A DNA stretch of 34,735 bases from S144-45 sp015494035 (GTDB lineage Bacteria > Pseudomonadota > Gammaproteobacteria > Xanthomonadales > Marinicellaceae): contig JALUIX010000043.1 in assembly GCA_027057345.1 (NCBI GenBank), positions 1-34,735 of the forward strand, read 5' to 3'. This document shows positions 15,008-23,887 of the stretch, piece by piece (within the stretch, counting starts at the first letter, position 1; each line of letters opens with the position of its first letter). Position numbers and translations under genes: made by a program. The notes beneath the pieces are model-generated. The model ran no database searches and was not told where the DNA came from. It was given only the letters and a program-made list of their open reading frames with translations.

Positions 15008-17338
15008 ATGCGGTTTGTTTTCGGTCAATTTACACTTGATGCCAGGCAAAAGACTGTCTGGTGGAAAAGCACTCGACTGGCATTTACGCCGAAAAGCTTC
15101 GAGCTTTTGCATTATCTGGTTTCCCGTTCGGGGCAGTTGATTAGCCGTGACGAACTTGTCGAGTCAGTCTGGCGGGGGCGAATCGTTACCGATAACACAA
15201 TTGACCAGTGTATTTTAAAGATTCGTAAAGCGCTTACTGATGCCCAGCCGGGAGATTATATAGAGTCCGTCTATGGTCAGGGCGTCCGATTTCTCCCCAA
15301 AGTCCAAAAAAAAACCGCAAATTCGACTCCAGCGGCGTTATCGAATAAAACAAAGAGCCTGAGCGAGAATCGCGGGACAATCTCCTATTGGCAAGCAATG
15401 ACAGCCATTATGGTTCTGACCTTATTGGGCATGTTGCGTTTATGGCTACAGAAACCGGATTTGCCCATCACTGAGCAAAGTTCCCTGGTATATTTCGAGC
15501 CCATATCGAATAGGCCATCCGAGTTCCCCCCACCAGTTTCAAACCACGATTGGCTGGAAGTGGGTTCCAGAAGTTTTCTTCTTCAGTTGCTGGATTGGTT
15601 TTCTGATCTGAAGCGGGTTACACAGCAAGGTAATAGCCAGATAGAGTATGTTTACCCAAATGGTAAAGCAGCCCTATCCCTATCTCTTCCCCGGCGACTA
15701 CCCAAGGGTGGTTTTTCCCTTCACTATATTCTCGATCCACACGGCAGTGCAGAAACAGCAAGGACGATTGAAAAAGAAAGTTTGAGTGCGCTCTATCAAG
15801 CTTTTTTCTGGCAGCTAGAGCAGAAGTTCGAACGAAATAGCAAACAATTGGGGGCTGGCATGTTGTTGATTCCCGACAGCAGTCTGGCATTGGAAAACCA
15901 CCACAAAGCAGTGCAAGCCAGGCTTCAGGGCAAGAGTGCGCTGGCATTGGAATACACGCTGAAATCCACCAGTTTGGCACCGAATTTTTTGCCGGCGTGG
16001 TACGAAATGGCCGTGGCCTATCGCGATCAAGGTCGCCTCGATAAAGCGTTGGCAGTCACACGGGCAGTTCAGGCAAAAAATAATCCTGTGCTTCACTTCC
16101 GCTTCATCTTGCTGCAGGCACAATTACTTGACCAGTTAGGTAAATACAATGAAGCCTGGAATATTTACCAAGACGCAGCTCAAAGGGCACGTGAAGGGAG
16201 GCAAACCGCAAACCTGGCCTCCATCCTTATCAGCGAAGCTATCCTTGACCGAAAGTTGAAAAACTTCAACCGTGCTGAAAAGGCTTTGAAGGAGGCGCGA
16301 AAGCTGGTCACCATGGAGGAAAATCCAACGCTATATGGGGCCATGATGGGCACTTGGGCGAGACTGGACAAGGCGCAGTTCAAGCTGACATCTGCGCTGG
16401 AAAAGGCGGCTTTGGCAAAAAAAGCCCACTTATTATCTGGTCACCTGAAACATGGTGCGAGTATACAGAACCTGCAAGCCGATGTTTTGAGTTATATGAA
16501 TCGTTGGGAGGAGGCCGAGGAAATTGTCAAAAACACACTTGGGTTGAACGAGAACATAAAGAATCGACGGGGCGAATGCGACAACCGAGTGTTGTTAAGT
16601 AAAATTTACCAAAGCACAGGCCGACTTGCGTTGGCGGCCAGGGAATGGAAGAAAGTTATAGAGTGCACATCTGGCCTGAACTTGCCAGGAAACCAGGCCA
16701 TGGCTTATTTGTGGATGATCAGACTGGAAATAAAGCGTGACAATCTAAGCCATGCCAGACTGGTCGAGCGTCGGTTTGATCTGCATGTGCATGAACAAAA
16801 TGACAAAAAAGACCTCAAAGAGTTGCTGCTCCGTGGGCAGTTGGAATTGGCGATCGCTGAAAAAGAGATCAGCAAATCCCAGGCTATCCTGAAAGCCCTG
16901 GAAAAAGCCAGCGGGAAGGTTTACGCCTTGTATCGGGCGGATATTGCCCTGTTGCAAGGCCATCTTGGGTCGGCTGAAAAGCTCTATTGGCATGCTTTGA
17001 ACGAGCTACCGGAAAACACACCATACAGCACACGGGTCGAATACCAGAGTCGTTTGGCCAAAATATATGCTCGCAATAATCCGGGCAAATTGCGCCAGTT
17101 AGTGGAGCAAATGAAGCAATTCAACCCCTTTTGTTATCCGGTAAAAAAGTATGAATCATTGATCCTGGCTAATGACAATCAGCTGGTTGAGGCCATAATG
17201 CAGATGGAGGAGCTAAAGCTTCAGGCCGGGGAGTTATGGCGCCCTCAAGATGAATTGCTGCTGTCCAGGCTACGAAAGCACAGCCAAGGAAGGGTCAAAG
17301 CCGAGAGGCAAGAAGACTTTTCCCCCATCAGCGCATAA
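15008..17338 (+). CDS. CadC/ToxR-type transmembrane regulator with TPR repeats
   Basis: A 776-residue protein. Residues 1-98 are an OmpR/PhoB-type winged helix (FGQFTLDARQKTVWW, TPKSFELLHYLVSRSGQLISRDELVESVW, DNTIDQCILKIRKAL, YIESVYGQGVRF). A low-complexity linker follows, then one transmembrane helix at about 126-147 and a large predicted periplasmic part. From about residue 290 this part is helical with TPR-like repeats (LAPNFLPAWYEMAVAYRDQGRLDKALAVTRA, LGKYNEAWNIYQDA, YMNRWEEAEEIVKN). No receiver domain is present, so it is a one-component membrane regulator. The ATG at 15008 directly follows a G-rich GGAGG stretch. It diverges from the large exported protein and probably controls it; the signal is unknown. 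Confidence 0.87.
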   Translation: MRFVFGQFTLDARQKTVWWKSTRLAFTPKSFELLHYLVSRSGQLISRDELVESVWRGRIVTDNTIDQCILKIRKALTDAQPGDYIESVYGQGVRFLPKVQKKTANSTPAALSNKTKSLSENRGTISYWQAMTAIMVLTLLGMLRLWLQKPDLPITEQSSLVYFEPISNRPSEFPPPVSNHDWLEVGSRSFLLQLLDWFSDLKRVTQQGNSQIEYVYPNGKAALSLSLPRRLPKGGFSLHYILDPHGSAETARTIEKESLSALYQAFFWQLEQKFERNSKQLGAGMLLIPDSSLALENHHKAVQARLQGKSALALEYTLKSTSLAPNFLPAWYEMAVAYRDQGRLDKALAVTRAVQAKNNPVLHFRFILLQAQLLDQLGKYNEAWNIYQDAAQRAREGRQTANLASILISEAILDRKLKNFNRAEKALKEARKLVTMEENPTLYGAMMGTWARLDKAQFKLTSALEKAALAKKAHLLSGHLKHGASIQNLQADVLSYMNRWEEAEEIVKNTLGLNENIKNRRGECDNRVLLSKIYQSTGRLALAAREWKKVIECTSGLNLPGNQAMAYLWMIRLEIKRDNLSHARLVERRFDLHVHEQNDKKDLKELLLRGQLELAIAEKEISKSQAILKALEKASGKVYALYRADIALLQGHLGSAEKLYWHALNELPENTPYSTRVEYQSRLAKIYARNNPGKLRQLVEQMKQFNPFCYPVKKYESLILANDNQLVEAIMQMEELKLQAGELWRPQDELLLSRLRKHSQGRVKAERQEDFSPISA

Positions 17339-17427
17339 ACTGCCACCAGTTTACCAGTCACTGTGCAAGTAAACTCACAGGGCAGAGCGCTGCATGCAAA
17401 CGATCAGCTGCATAAACAGGGCTAGGT

Positions 17428-18261
17428 TTAGTTATTATTTTGCGGGTACAGGTGTACGTCGCGTTGGGGATAGGGAATGGAGCAACCAGCCGCTTCCAGG
17501 TTCACTTTCAGCTGTTCCAGCAAGTCGCCATACACCGTCCAGTAATCCGGCGTCTTGCACCACGGCCGCACGGAAAAATTGACGCTGGAATCGCCCAGTT
17601 CGGTGAGCAACAAGGATGGCGCCGGGTCGTCCAGCACCTTGGGGTGCGCCGCCACGGTTTCCAGCATCACCTGGCGGGCTTTCTTCAGGTCATCGTCATA
17701 GCCCACGCCTATGGACAGGTCCACGCGCCGAATGGGCTTGGCGGTGTAATTGATGATGGACTCGCCCATAATCTGGCCGTTGGGAATCACGATTTGGCGG
17801 TTATCTGCGGTTTTCATGGTGGTACTGAACACGCCAATTTCCTCGGCCACGCCGGTTTTACCGGCTATTTCCACCAGGTCACCAACCCGGAACGGGCGAA
17901 ACAGGATAATCATCACGCCGGAAGCAAAATTGGACAGGGAGTCTTTCAACGCCAGGCCCACCGCCAGGCCAGCGGCGCCCAGAATGGCCAGGAAAGAGGT
18001 GGTTTCGATGCCCAGCATGCCCAGCACGCTGACAATCAGCACCACCAGCAAGAGGTAATAAACCAGTTTGCTGACAAAGCGCACCAGGGTTTCGTCCGCA
18101 TCGACCTTGCGCAAGCCTTTGGCCACCAGGCCGGTGAGTACTTTAATCAGCCGGCGGCCGATCCAGAACACCAGCAGGGCGCTGCCAAGGCGGATCAGAA
18201 ACGGGTAAATAGCTGACGGGTCCTGCAGAAATTCGTTAATGTGTTGTTTGATGCTTTCCAT
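17428..18261 (-). CDS. mscS: Small-conductance mechanosensitive channel (MscS family)
   Basis: A 277-residue inner-membrane channel that opens under membrane tension and releases solutes during osmotic downshock. The pore helix TM3 shows the family's Ala/Gly pattern, FLAILGAAGLAVGLALKDSL, with NFASGVMIILFRPFRVGD next, entering the beta domain. VFSTTMKTADNRQIVIPNGQI is also conserved. The length is close to E. coli MscS (286). An AGGAG ribosome binding site precedes the ATG by about 7 bases. It lies downstream of the peptide importer, separated by a repeat element, so it probably has its own promoter. Confidence 0.95.
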   Translation of the reverse strand: MESIKQHINEFLQDPSAIYPFLIRLGSALLVFWIGRRLIKVLTGLVAKGLRKVDADETLVRFVSKLVYYLLLVVLIVSVLGMLGIETTSFLAILGAAGLAVGLALKDSLSNFASGVMIILFRPFRVGDLVEIAGKTGVAEEIGVFSTTMKTADNRQIVIPNGQIMGESIINYTAKPIRRVDLSIGVGYDDDLKKARQVMLETVAAHPKVLDDPAPSLLLTELGDSSVNFSVRPWCKTPDYWTVYGDLLEQLKVNLEAAGCSIPYPQRDVHLYPQNNN

Positions 18262-18291
18262 GGTTGGCTCCTGGAAAAGTGGTCAAGTGCT

Positions 18292-18457
18292 TTAGGGAAG
18301 CACTGATCGAATCGTGAACTCGGTTCTCCTACCTGAAATGTTCGATAACTGTATTGAATTCCTTGCCAATAGCCCTCTATTGGCTGCGAACTTCGCCTTG
18401 TTCTCGAACATTTCCGGCATAATTTGCTTCGTCCAAATTCAATCAGGGCTTCCTTAG
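18292..18457. repeat. Dispersed inverted-repeat element, subfamily B, complete
   Basis: A 166-bp element with terminal repeats of the same family as subfamily A (left TTAGGGAAGCACTGATCG, right complement CTAAGGAAGCCCTGATTG) but a different centre. The centre is a nested palindrome: GAAATGTTCGA (18335-18345) with TCGAACATTTC (18404-18414), and inside it GCCAATAG (18365-18372) with CTATTGGC (18377-18384). It is non-coding. Its right end contains the stop codon of the oppDF-like gene. Confidence 0.87.
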
Positions 18458-20178
18458 GCGGAATACTGGTCAAGCAGCGATTTGGGAATGCCCCGGGGAA
18501 TCGCTGCCAGCAGGTTGCGGGTGTAATCGGTTTTGGGGTGCTGGTAGATTTCCTCGGCAGTGTCCAGCTCCAGCAATTTGCCCTGGTGCATGACGCCAAC
18601 GCGATCGGAAATGAAATTGACCACCGACAGGTCGTGGGAAATGAAGATATAGGTCAGGCCCATTTCCTCCTGCAGATCCAGCAACAGGTTGAGCACCTGG
18701 GCCTGCACGGAAACGTCCAGGGCCGATACCGATTCGTCACAGATGATAAATTCCGGTTCCACCGCCAGCGCGCGGGCGATGCAAATGCGCTGCCGCTGAC
18801 CGCCGGAAAATTCGTGCGGGTAGCGTGACAGCTGTTCGGGCTTCAGGTCCACCTTGCGCATCAGCTCCTGGGCGCGGGCAAAGCGGTCTTTCTTGTTCTC
18901 ACCAATACCGTGAATGGTCATGGGTTCGGTGAGTATGTCACCAATGGTCATGCGCGGATTGAGGGAAGAATACGGGTCCTGGAAAATGATTTGCAGGCGC
19001 GAACGCATCTTTCTCAAGGCTTCGCCAGACAGGTCCATGATATTGACGCCGTCATAAATCACTTCGCCGTCAGTGGCCTCCTGCAGGCGCAGAATGGTGC
19101 GACCCAGGGTGGTTTTACCGCAGCCGGATTCGCCCACCAGCCCCAGTGTTTCGCCTTTGCGGACGGAAAAGCTGACGTCATCCACGGCCTTTACGTAATC
19201 TTTGGTGGTGCCGAAAAATCCGCCTTTGACGGGAAACCAGGTTTTTAGGTTATTCACTTCCAGCAACACCGGATTGCCGGATTTGTCCTCCTTGACCATG
19301 GGTTCAAAGCGCTCCGTGGGCACTATTTTTTCATTGCCGGCTTCGTCCATGTAATCGGCCACCGTCAGCAGGCGGCGCGGATTGCCTTCCAGTAGCGGAC
19401 GACAGGCGATGAGACCCTTGGTGTAGGGGTGTTTGGCATTGGTGAAGATGGTGTCCACCGGGCCGGTTTCCACAATGTTGCTGCGGTACATGACCACCAC
19501 GTCGTCGGCCAGGTCGGCGATCACGCCCAGGTCGTGGGTGATAAACAGCATGCCCATGTGGTACTTGTCCTGCAGGTCCAGCATCAGGTCCAGCACCTGC
19601 TTCTGGATGGTCACGTCCAGCGCCGTGGTGGGTTCGTCACAGATCAGCAGTTCAGGTTCGCAGGCAATGGCCATGGCGATCATCACACGCTGTTTCTGGC
19701 CTCCGGACAGCTCGTGCGGGTAGGCGCGGATTTTCTTTTTCGGGTCGGGAATGCCCACCTGATCCAGCAGGTCTTCAGCCTTTTGCCAGGCCTCTTTTTT
19801 GCTCATGCCACGGTGCAACATTAGCACCTCGGCAATCTGGCTGCCGATGCGAAACACCGGATTAAGGCTGGTCATGGGTTCCTGGAAAATCATGGAAATG
19901 CGGTCCCCGCGGATTTTGCGCATTTCGCTTTCGGATTTTTTCAGCAGGTCTTCGCCCTTGAACAGCAACTCACCGGAGGTGATGCGCCCCGGCGGTGAAG
20001 GGATCAGGCCCATGATGGCCAATGAAGTGACGGATTTGCCCGAGCCGGACTCGCCCACCAAGCCAACGGTCTTGCCTTTGGGAATGTCGAAGGAAACGTG
20101 ATTGACGGCAGTGACGGTGTCGTCCTGGGTCTGGAATTCAACCGTGAGGTCGCGGATGCTCAGCAAAGGTTCAGTCAT
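18454..20178 (-). CDS. Peptide ABC transporter, fused double ATP-binding protein (OppD-OppF)
   Basis: A 574-residue protein with two complete ATPase domains. The first has Walker A GESGSGKS (42-49), signature LSGGQKQR and Walker B LLICDEPT. The second has GESGCGKT, FSGGQRQR and FIICDESVSALDVS. Each half carries the peptide/nickel-family linker after its ATPase core. Such fusions power dipeptide or oligopeptide importers as the pair OppD/OppF would. The ATG at 20178 lies 4 nt after the oppC stop and is preferred over an in-frame start at 20208 inside oppC. The Walker B of the second half reads DES instead of DEP, a common variant. The TAA stop is formed by the end of the repeat element. Confidence 0.93.
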   Translation of the reverse strand: MTEPLLSIRDLTVEFQTQDDTVTAVNHVSFDIPKGKTVGLVGESGSGKSVTSLAIMGLIPSPPGRITSGELLFKGEDLLKKSESEMRKIRGDRISMIFQEPMTSLNPVFRIGSQIAEVLMLHRGMSKKEAWQKAEDLLDQVGIPDPKKKIRAYPHELSGGQKQRVMIAMAIACEPELLICDEPTTALDVTIQKQVLDLMLDLQDKYHMGMLFITHDLGVIADLADDVVVMYRSNIVETGPVDTIFTNAKHPYTKGLIACRPLLEGNPRRLLTVADYMDEAGNEKIVPTERFEPMVKEDKSGNPVLLEVNNLKTWFPVKGGFFGTTKDYVKAVDDVSFSVRKGETLGLVGESGCGKTTLGRTILRLQEATDGEVIYDGVNIMDLSGEALRKMRSRLQIIFQDPYSSLNPRMTIGDILTEPMTIHGIGENKKDRFARAQELMRKVDLKPEQLSRYPHEFSGGQRQRICIARALAVEPEFIICDESVSALDVSVQAQVLNLLLDLQEEMGLTYIFISHDLSVVNFISDRVGVMHQGKLLELDTAEEIYQHPKTDYTRNLLAAIPRGIPKSLLDQYSA

Positions 20179-20182
20179 GGCG

Positions 20183-21103
20183 TTACCGGTCTTTGGGGTC
20201 GAGCGCATCGCGCAGGCCGTCCCCGATAAAATTGAAAGAAAACAGCGTAATGGCCAGAAAAAGCGCCGGAAAAATCAGTGACCAGGGCGCGATTTCCATG
20301 TCCTGGGCGCCTTCATTGACCAGCGCGCCCCAAGAGGTGAATGGTTCCTGCACGCCCAGGCCCAGAAAGCTTAAAAACGATTCTACCAGAATCACCTGGG
20401 GAATGGTCAGGGTCACGTAGACGGCCACAATGCCCAGCAGGTTGGGCACAATGTGGCGGAAAATGATGCGGGCCTTGCTGGCCCCCAAGGCTTCGGCGGC
20501 CTCGACAAACTCGGTGTGCCGCAGGCTTAGTGTCTGGCCACGCACGATGCGCGCCATGTCCAGCCAGATGTAGGCGCCAATGGCGGCGAAGATCAGGTAA
20601 ATGTTGCGGCCAAACACCACCATCAGCAGAATCACCAGAAACATGAATGGCAAGGCATACAGAATGTCCACCACGCGCATCATGAAGGCGTCCACCTTGC
20701 CGCCAAAAAAACCGGCGATGGCCCCGTAGGTGATGCCGATGACCAGACTCACCAGGGTGGCCACCAGCCCCACCAGCAAGGAAATGCGGCCACCGTAGAG
20801 GGTGCGCACAAACAGGTCACGGCCCATGGCATCGGTGCCGAAATAGTGGCCGCTGGCCACATCCGGCGGCACGGACATCTGTTCCCAGTCGATGGTGTCG
20901 AAGGCGTGGGGAGAAAACATCGGGCCGATGATCACCAATACAACCACCAGCAACAGGATGATGGCACTGGCAATGGCCAGGCGGTTCTGCTTCAGGCGCA
21001 ACCAGGCGTGATGCCAGAGGCTCTGGCCCTTTTCGGCCAGTATTTGTTCTGCCGGCTGTTCGGCCAGTGCTTTTACCACAGCGGTCTTGTTGTCGTTGGT
21101 CAT
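20183..21103 (-). CDS. oppC: Peptide ABC transporter permease (OppC type)
   Basis: A 306-residue inner-membrane permease with an N-terminal cytoplasmic stretch, a first helix at about 40-62 (LAIASAIILLLVVVLVIIGPMF), and the later five-helix permease core. The EAA loop is visible as EFVEAAEALGASKARIIFRHIVPN, where the ATPase docks. GTDAMGRDLFVRTLYGGRISLLVG is characteristic of the DppC/OppC family. The ATG at 21103 lies 4 nt after the oppB stop and follows AAAGGA. Confidence 0.94.
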   Translation of the reverse strand: MTNDNKTAVVKALAEQPAEQILAEKGQSLWHHAWLRLKQNRLAIASAIILLLVVVLVIIGPMFSPHAFDTIDWEQMSVPPDVASGHYFGTDAMGRDLFVRTLYGGRISLLVGLVATLVSLVIGITYGAIAGFFGGKVDAFMMRVVDILYALPFMFLVILLMVVFGRNIYLIFAAIGAYIWLDMARIVRGQTLSLRHTEFVEAAEALGASKARIIFRHIVPNLLGIVAVYVTLTIPQVILVESFLSFLGLGVQEPFTSWGALVNEGAQDMEIAPWSLIFPALFLAITLFSFNFIGDGLRDALDPKDR

Positions 21104-21107
21104 GGGC

Positions 21108-22040
21108 TTATCCTTTGCCCTGCAGGCGAATTTTGGGGTCGAGCACGGCGTACAGAATGTCCACAATCAGGTTGAAGACCACGATCAGCACGCCAATAAA
21201 AATCACCACGCCCATCACCAGGGTGTAGTCGCGGTTCAGCGCGCCCTGAACAAAATAGCGCCCCAGACCGGGCACGCCAAAGATCTTTTCGATCACCACC
21301 GAGCCGGTGATGATGCCGGCGGCGGCCGGGCCCAGGTAGGAGACCACCGGCATCAGGGCCGGTTTCAGGGCGTGTTTCAATACCACCCTGGGCATGGACA
21401 AACCCTTGGCGCGCGCAGTGCGGATGTAGTCGGAGCGCAACACCTCGATCATGGAGCCGCGCATCAGGCGGGCAATGTAGGCAATGTAACGCAGGGACAA
21501 GGCCAGCACCGGCAAAATCAGGTACAGCCAGTGGCCGCCGTTCCAGCCGCCGGCTGGCAGCCAGTTGAGGGAAATGGCAAAAAACAGGATTAGCAAGGGC
21601 GCGACCACAAAGTTGGGAATGGAAATGCCGGTCATGGCGGTGGACATGAGGGCATAGTCTACCCACGAGTTCTGCCGCACCGCAGCCACCGTGCCCAGGG
21701 TGACGCCAATGAGTACCGCCAGCAACAGCGCCAGCCCGCCAAGGGTCAGAGACACCGGAAAACCCCGGGCAATCAGTTCGGTGACGGTGAAATCTTTGTA
21801 CTGGAACGAGGGGCCGAAATCACCACGCACGATGTTGCCCAGGTAGCGAAAGTACTGTTTGTAAAGCGGTTCGTCCAGGTGATATTTTTTTTCCAGATTG
21901 GCCTGGATTTCCGGCGGCAGGCTCTTTTCGGTATCAAATGGGCCACCAGGGGCCACGCGAATGAGGAAAAACGAAATGGTGATCAGCACCAGCAAGGTCG
22001 GAATCGCCCCGAGCAGGCGCTTGATAGCGTAGTGCCACAT
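21108..22040 (-). CDS. oppB: Peptide ABC transporter permease (OppB type)
   Basis: A 310-residue inner-membrane permease. The family N-terminus is clear (YAIKRLLGAIPTLLVLITISFFLIRVAPGGPFD), as is the EAA loop, DYIRTARAKGLSMPRVVLKHALKPA. The C-terminal end has the usual FNLIVDILYAVLDPKIRL. It pairs with the OppC-type subunit to form the membrane channel. Its ATG overlaps the stop of the upstream binding-protein gene (TGATG). Confidence 0.95.
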   Translation of the reverse strand: MWHYAIKRLLGAIPTLLVLITISFFLIRVAPGGPFDTEKSLPPEIQANLEKKYHLDEPLYKQYFRYLGNIVRGDFGPSFQYKDFTVTELIARGFPVSLTLGGLALLLAVLIGVTLGTVAAVRQNSWVDYALMSTAMTGISIPNFVVAPLLILFFAISLNWLPAGGWNGGHWLYLILPVLALSLRYIAYIARLMRGSMIEVLRSDYIRTARAKGLSMPRVVLKHALKPALMPVVSYLGPAAAGIITGSVVIEKIFGVPGLGRYFVQGALNRDYTLVMGVVIFIGVLIVVFNLIVDILYAVLDPKIRLQGKG

Positions 22041-23887
22041 CAGTCTTTTTCTCCTGCGGATGCGTCCCGCGTGTCATGTGGTGAAGACACTTCCCGGCCA
22101 TCCTTGTCCAGCCAGACCTTTTCCGTGCGGTGCTTGAGGATATACCAGTCCTTGCTGTAGTGGTGGTCCATGATGTTGCTGCCGACACCACCCACGTAAG
22201 GTTTAACCAGCCGCTTGACCACGTAGCTGTACAGCGGCATCACCGGCTGGTCAGCCAGCATCAGTCGTTCGGCTTGTTGCATGAGCTGGGTGCGTTTTTC
22301 GGCATCGGGTTCAGCGGCAATTCGGGCCAGCAAGGCGTCGTATTCGGGATTGTTATAACCTGAATCATTGATGCCGTGTTGTGAGTGCAGCAGTTCCAGA
22401 AAGCTCATGGGGTCGTTGTAATCGCTGATCCACCCGGCGCGAAAAACCTGCGTCACCTGCTTCTGTTTGCGGTTGGACAGAAACACCTTCCATTCCTCGT
22501 TGATCAGGCGGGTTTTGACGCCCAGGGCCTGTTTCCACATAGCCGCCACGGCAATGGCAATTTTCTTGTGATTTTCCGAGGTGTTGTAACGCAGTTCCAC
22601 CTCAAGCGGGTTGGTTTTGGAATAACCGGCCGCTTCATACAGGCGCCGGGCTTCGGCCAGCTGCTTTTCCCGCGGCCAGCTGGCCCAGGGCGGGTTTTGC
22701 GGGGTGTAGGTGCCAGCCCCTGAGCTGACTCCCGGGGGCACAAAGGCATAGGCCGGGCGTTCGCCAAACTGCGTCACCTTGCCGGTCAGGATGTCCCGGT
22801 CCACTGCCATGGCCAGGGCTTTGCGCAGCTTGAGGTTGTCCTTGAAAGGCGGTCTGGTGAGGTTGAACCCGTAGTAGTAAATGCCCAGCCATGGGTTAAT
22901 GACCAGTTCCTCGCCCAGGTATTTTTTGATCCACTTGAACTGGTTGTTGGGTACTTCATTGGTCCAGTCAATTTCACCGGCGCGGTACCGTTTCAGCTCG
23001 CTGGACTGGTCTTCTATGGGGTAATACCAGACTTCATTGATGTGGGTGTTTGCGTCATTCCAGTAGTGGTGGTTGCGCACCAGCTTGATGTGCGACTGCA
23101 CCACCAGTTCATCCAGGGTGTAGGCGCCGTTGCTGACCAGGTGACCGGGCTTGGCCACCGCATCGCCCCATTTTTCCACGCTGGCTTTGTGCATGGGATA
23201 AGTGGAGGAGTGGTTCAGCAAGCCGAGGAAATACGGCGCTGGTGTGGCCAGCTCAATACGCAGGGTGAAATCATCCAGTGCCTTCACTCCCAGGGCTTCC
23301 AAAGGCAGTGCCCCGGCGGCCACCGCGTCGGCGTTACGGATGGGGCTGAGGATTTTAGTGTATTTGCTGCCGGTGGCCGGGTTCAGCGAGCGTTTCAGGC
23401 CGTATTCAAAATCCTGCGCGGTCACCGGCGAGCCGTCGGACCAGCGCCCGTTGTGGCGAATATGAAAGGTGTAGGTGAGGCCGTCTTCGCTGATGTCCCA
23501 GCTTTCGGCACCGGCAGGAACGATACGTCCGTCGGGCGATTCTCCGGTCAGACCTTCAAACAGGTCGCGCAGAATGTTCGAGCTGGGTACGCCTTCGGCC
23601 TTATGCGGATCCAGGGTTTGCGGTTGGCTGCCATTGCCTTTGCGCAGGATCTGCTTTTCCGCCAGCACGGCCGGGTCGGGCTTGCCATCAATCAGGTGTA
23701 CTTTGGGCACCACAATGCGTTCAACCTGTACCGGTTCATCATTGGATGAAGAACAGCCAGTCAGCACGGCGATGGTCGCCACGGCCGCCAGCGGCCAGCT
23801 GACATAAACCGGCAACAAGCGAAGAAAGGAACGGAGGGTGAAGCGGCAGGCCTGGGAAGGGTGGGGCTTAACGGCGGGTTTTGTCAT
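22040..23887 (-). CDS. Peptide ABC transporter substrate-binding lipoprotein (SBP family 5)
   Basis: A 615-residue binding protein. A hydrophobic segment ends in the lipobox LTGC, giving Cys45 as the lipid anchor. The mature part has the OppA/DppA pattern: GNGSQPQTLDPHKAEGVPSS, ILRDLFEGLT, W..SDGSPVTAQDFEYGLKR, a YYYGFNLTRPPFKDNLKLRKALAMAVDRD segment and FRAGWISDYNDPMSFLELL near the C-terminus. It delivers peptides to the OppBC channel. The N-terminal region before the signal core is unusually long, so a later start is possible. The gene overlaps the upstream binding-protein gene by 20 nt. Confidence 0.93.
   Translation of the reverse strand: MTKPAVKPHPSQACRFTLRSFLRLLPVYVSWPLAAVATIAVLTGCSSSNDEPVQVERIVVPKVHLIDGKPDPAVLAEKQILRKGNGSQPQTLDPHKAEGVPSSNILRDLFEGLTGESPDGRIVPAGAESWDISEDGLTYTFHIRHNGRWSDGSPVTAQDFEYGLKRSLNPATGSKYTKILSPIRNADAVAAGALPLEALGVKALDDFTLRIELATPAPYFLGLLNHSSTYPMHKASVEKWGDAVAKPGHLVSNGAYTLDELVVQSHIKLVRNHHYWNDANTHINEVWYYPIEDQSSELKRYRAGEIDWTNEVPNNQFKWIKKYLGEELVINPWLGIYYYGFNLTRPPFKDNLKLRKALAMAVDRDILTGKVTQFGERPAYAFVPPGVSSGAGTYTPQNPPWASWPREKQLAEARRLYEAAGYSKTNPLEVELRYNTSENHKKIAIAVAAMWKQALGVKTRLINEEWKVFLSNRKQKQVTQVFRAGWISDYNDPMSFLELLHSQHGINDSGYNNPEYDALLARIAAEPDAEKRTQLMQQAERLMLADQPVMPLYSYVVKRLVKPYVGGVGSNIMDHHYSKDWYILKHRTEKVWLDKDGREVSSPHDTRDASAGEKD

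Noticed and set aside
17339..17427. Terminator between the regulator and mscS
   Set aside because: Only weak hairpins (AAACTG/CAGTTT and CTGTG/CACAG) without a T-run were found.
23042..23749. 235-codon plus-strand open frame opposite the binding-lipoprotein gene
   Set aside because: Antisense shadow of a conserved binding protein; no domain recognised.
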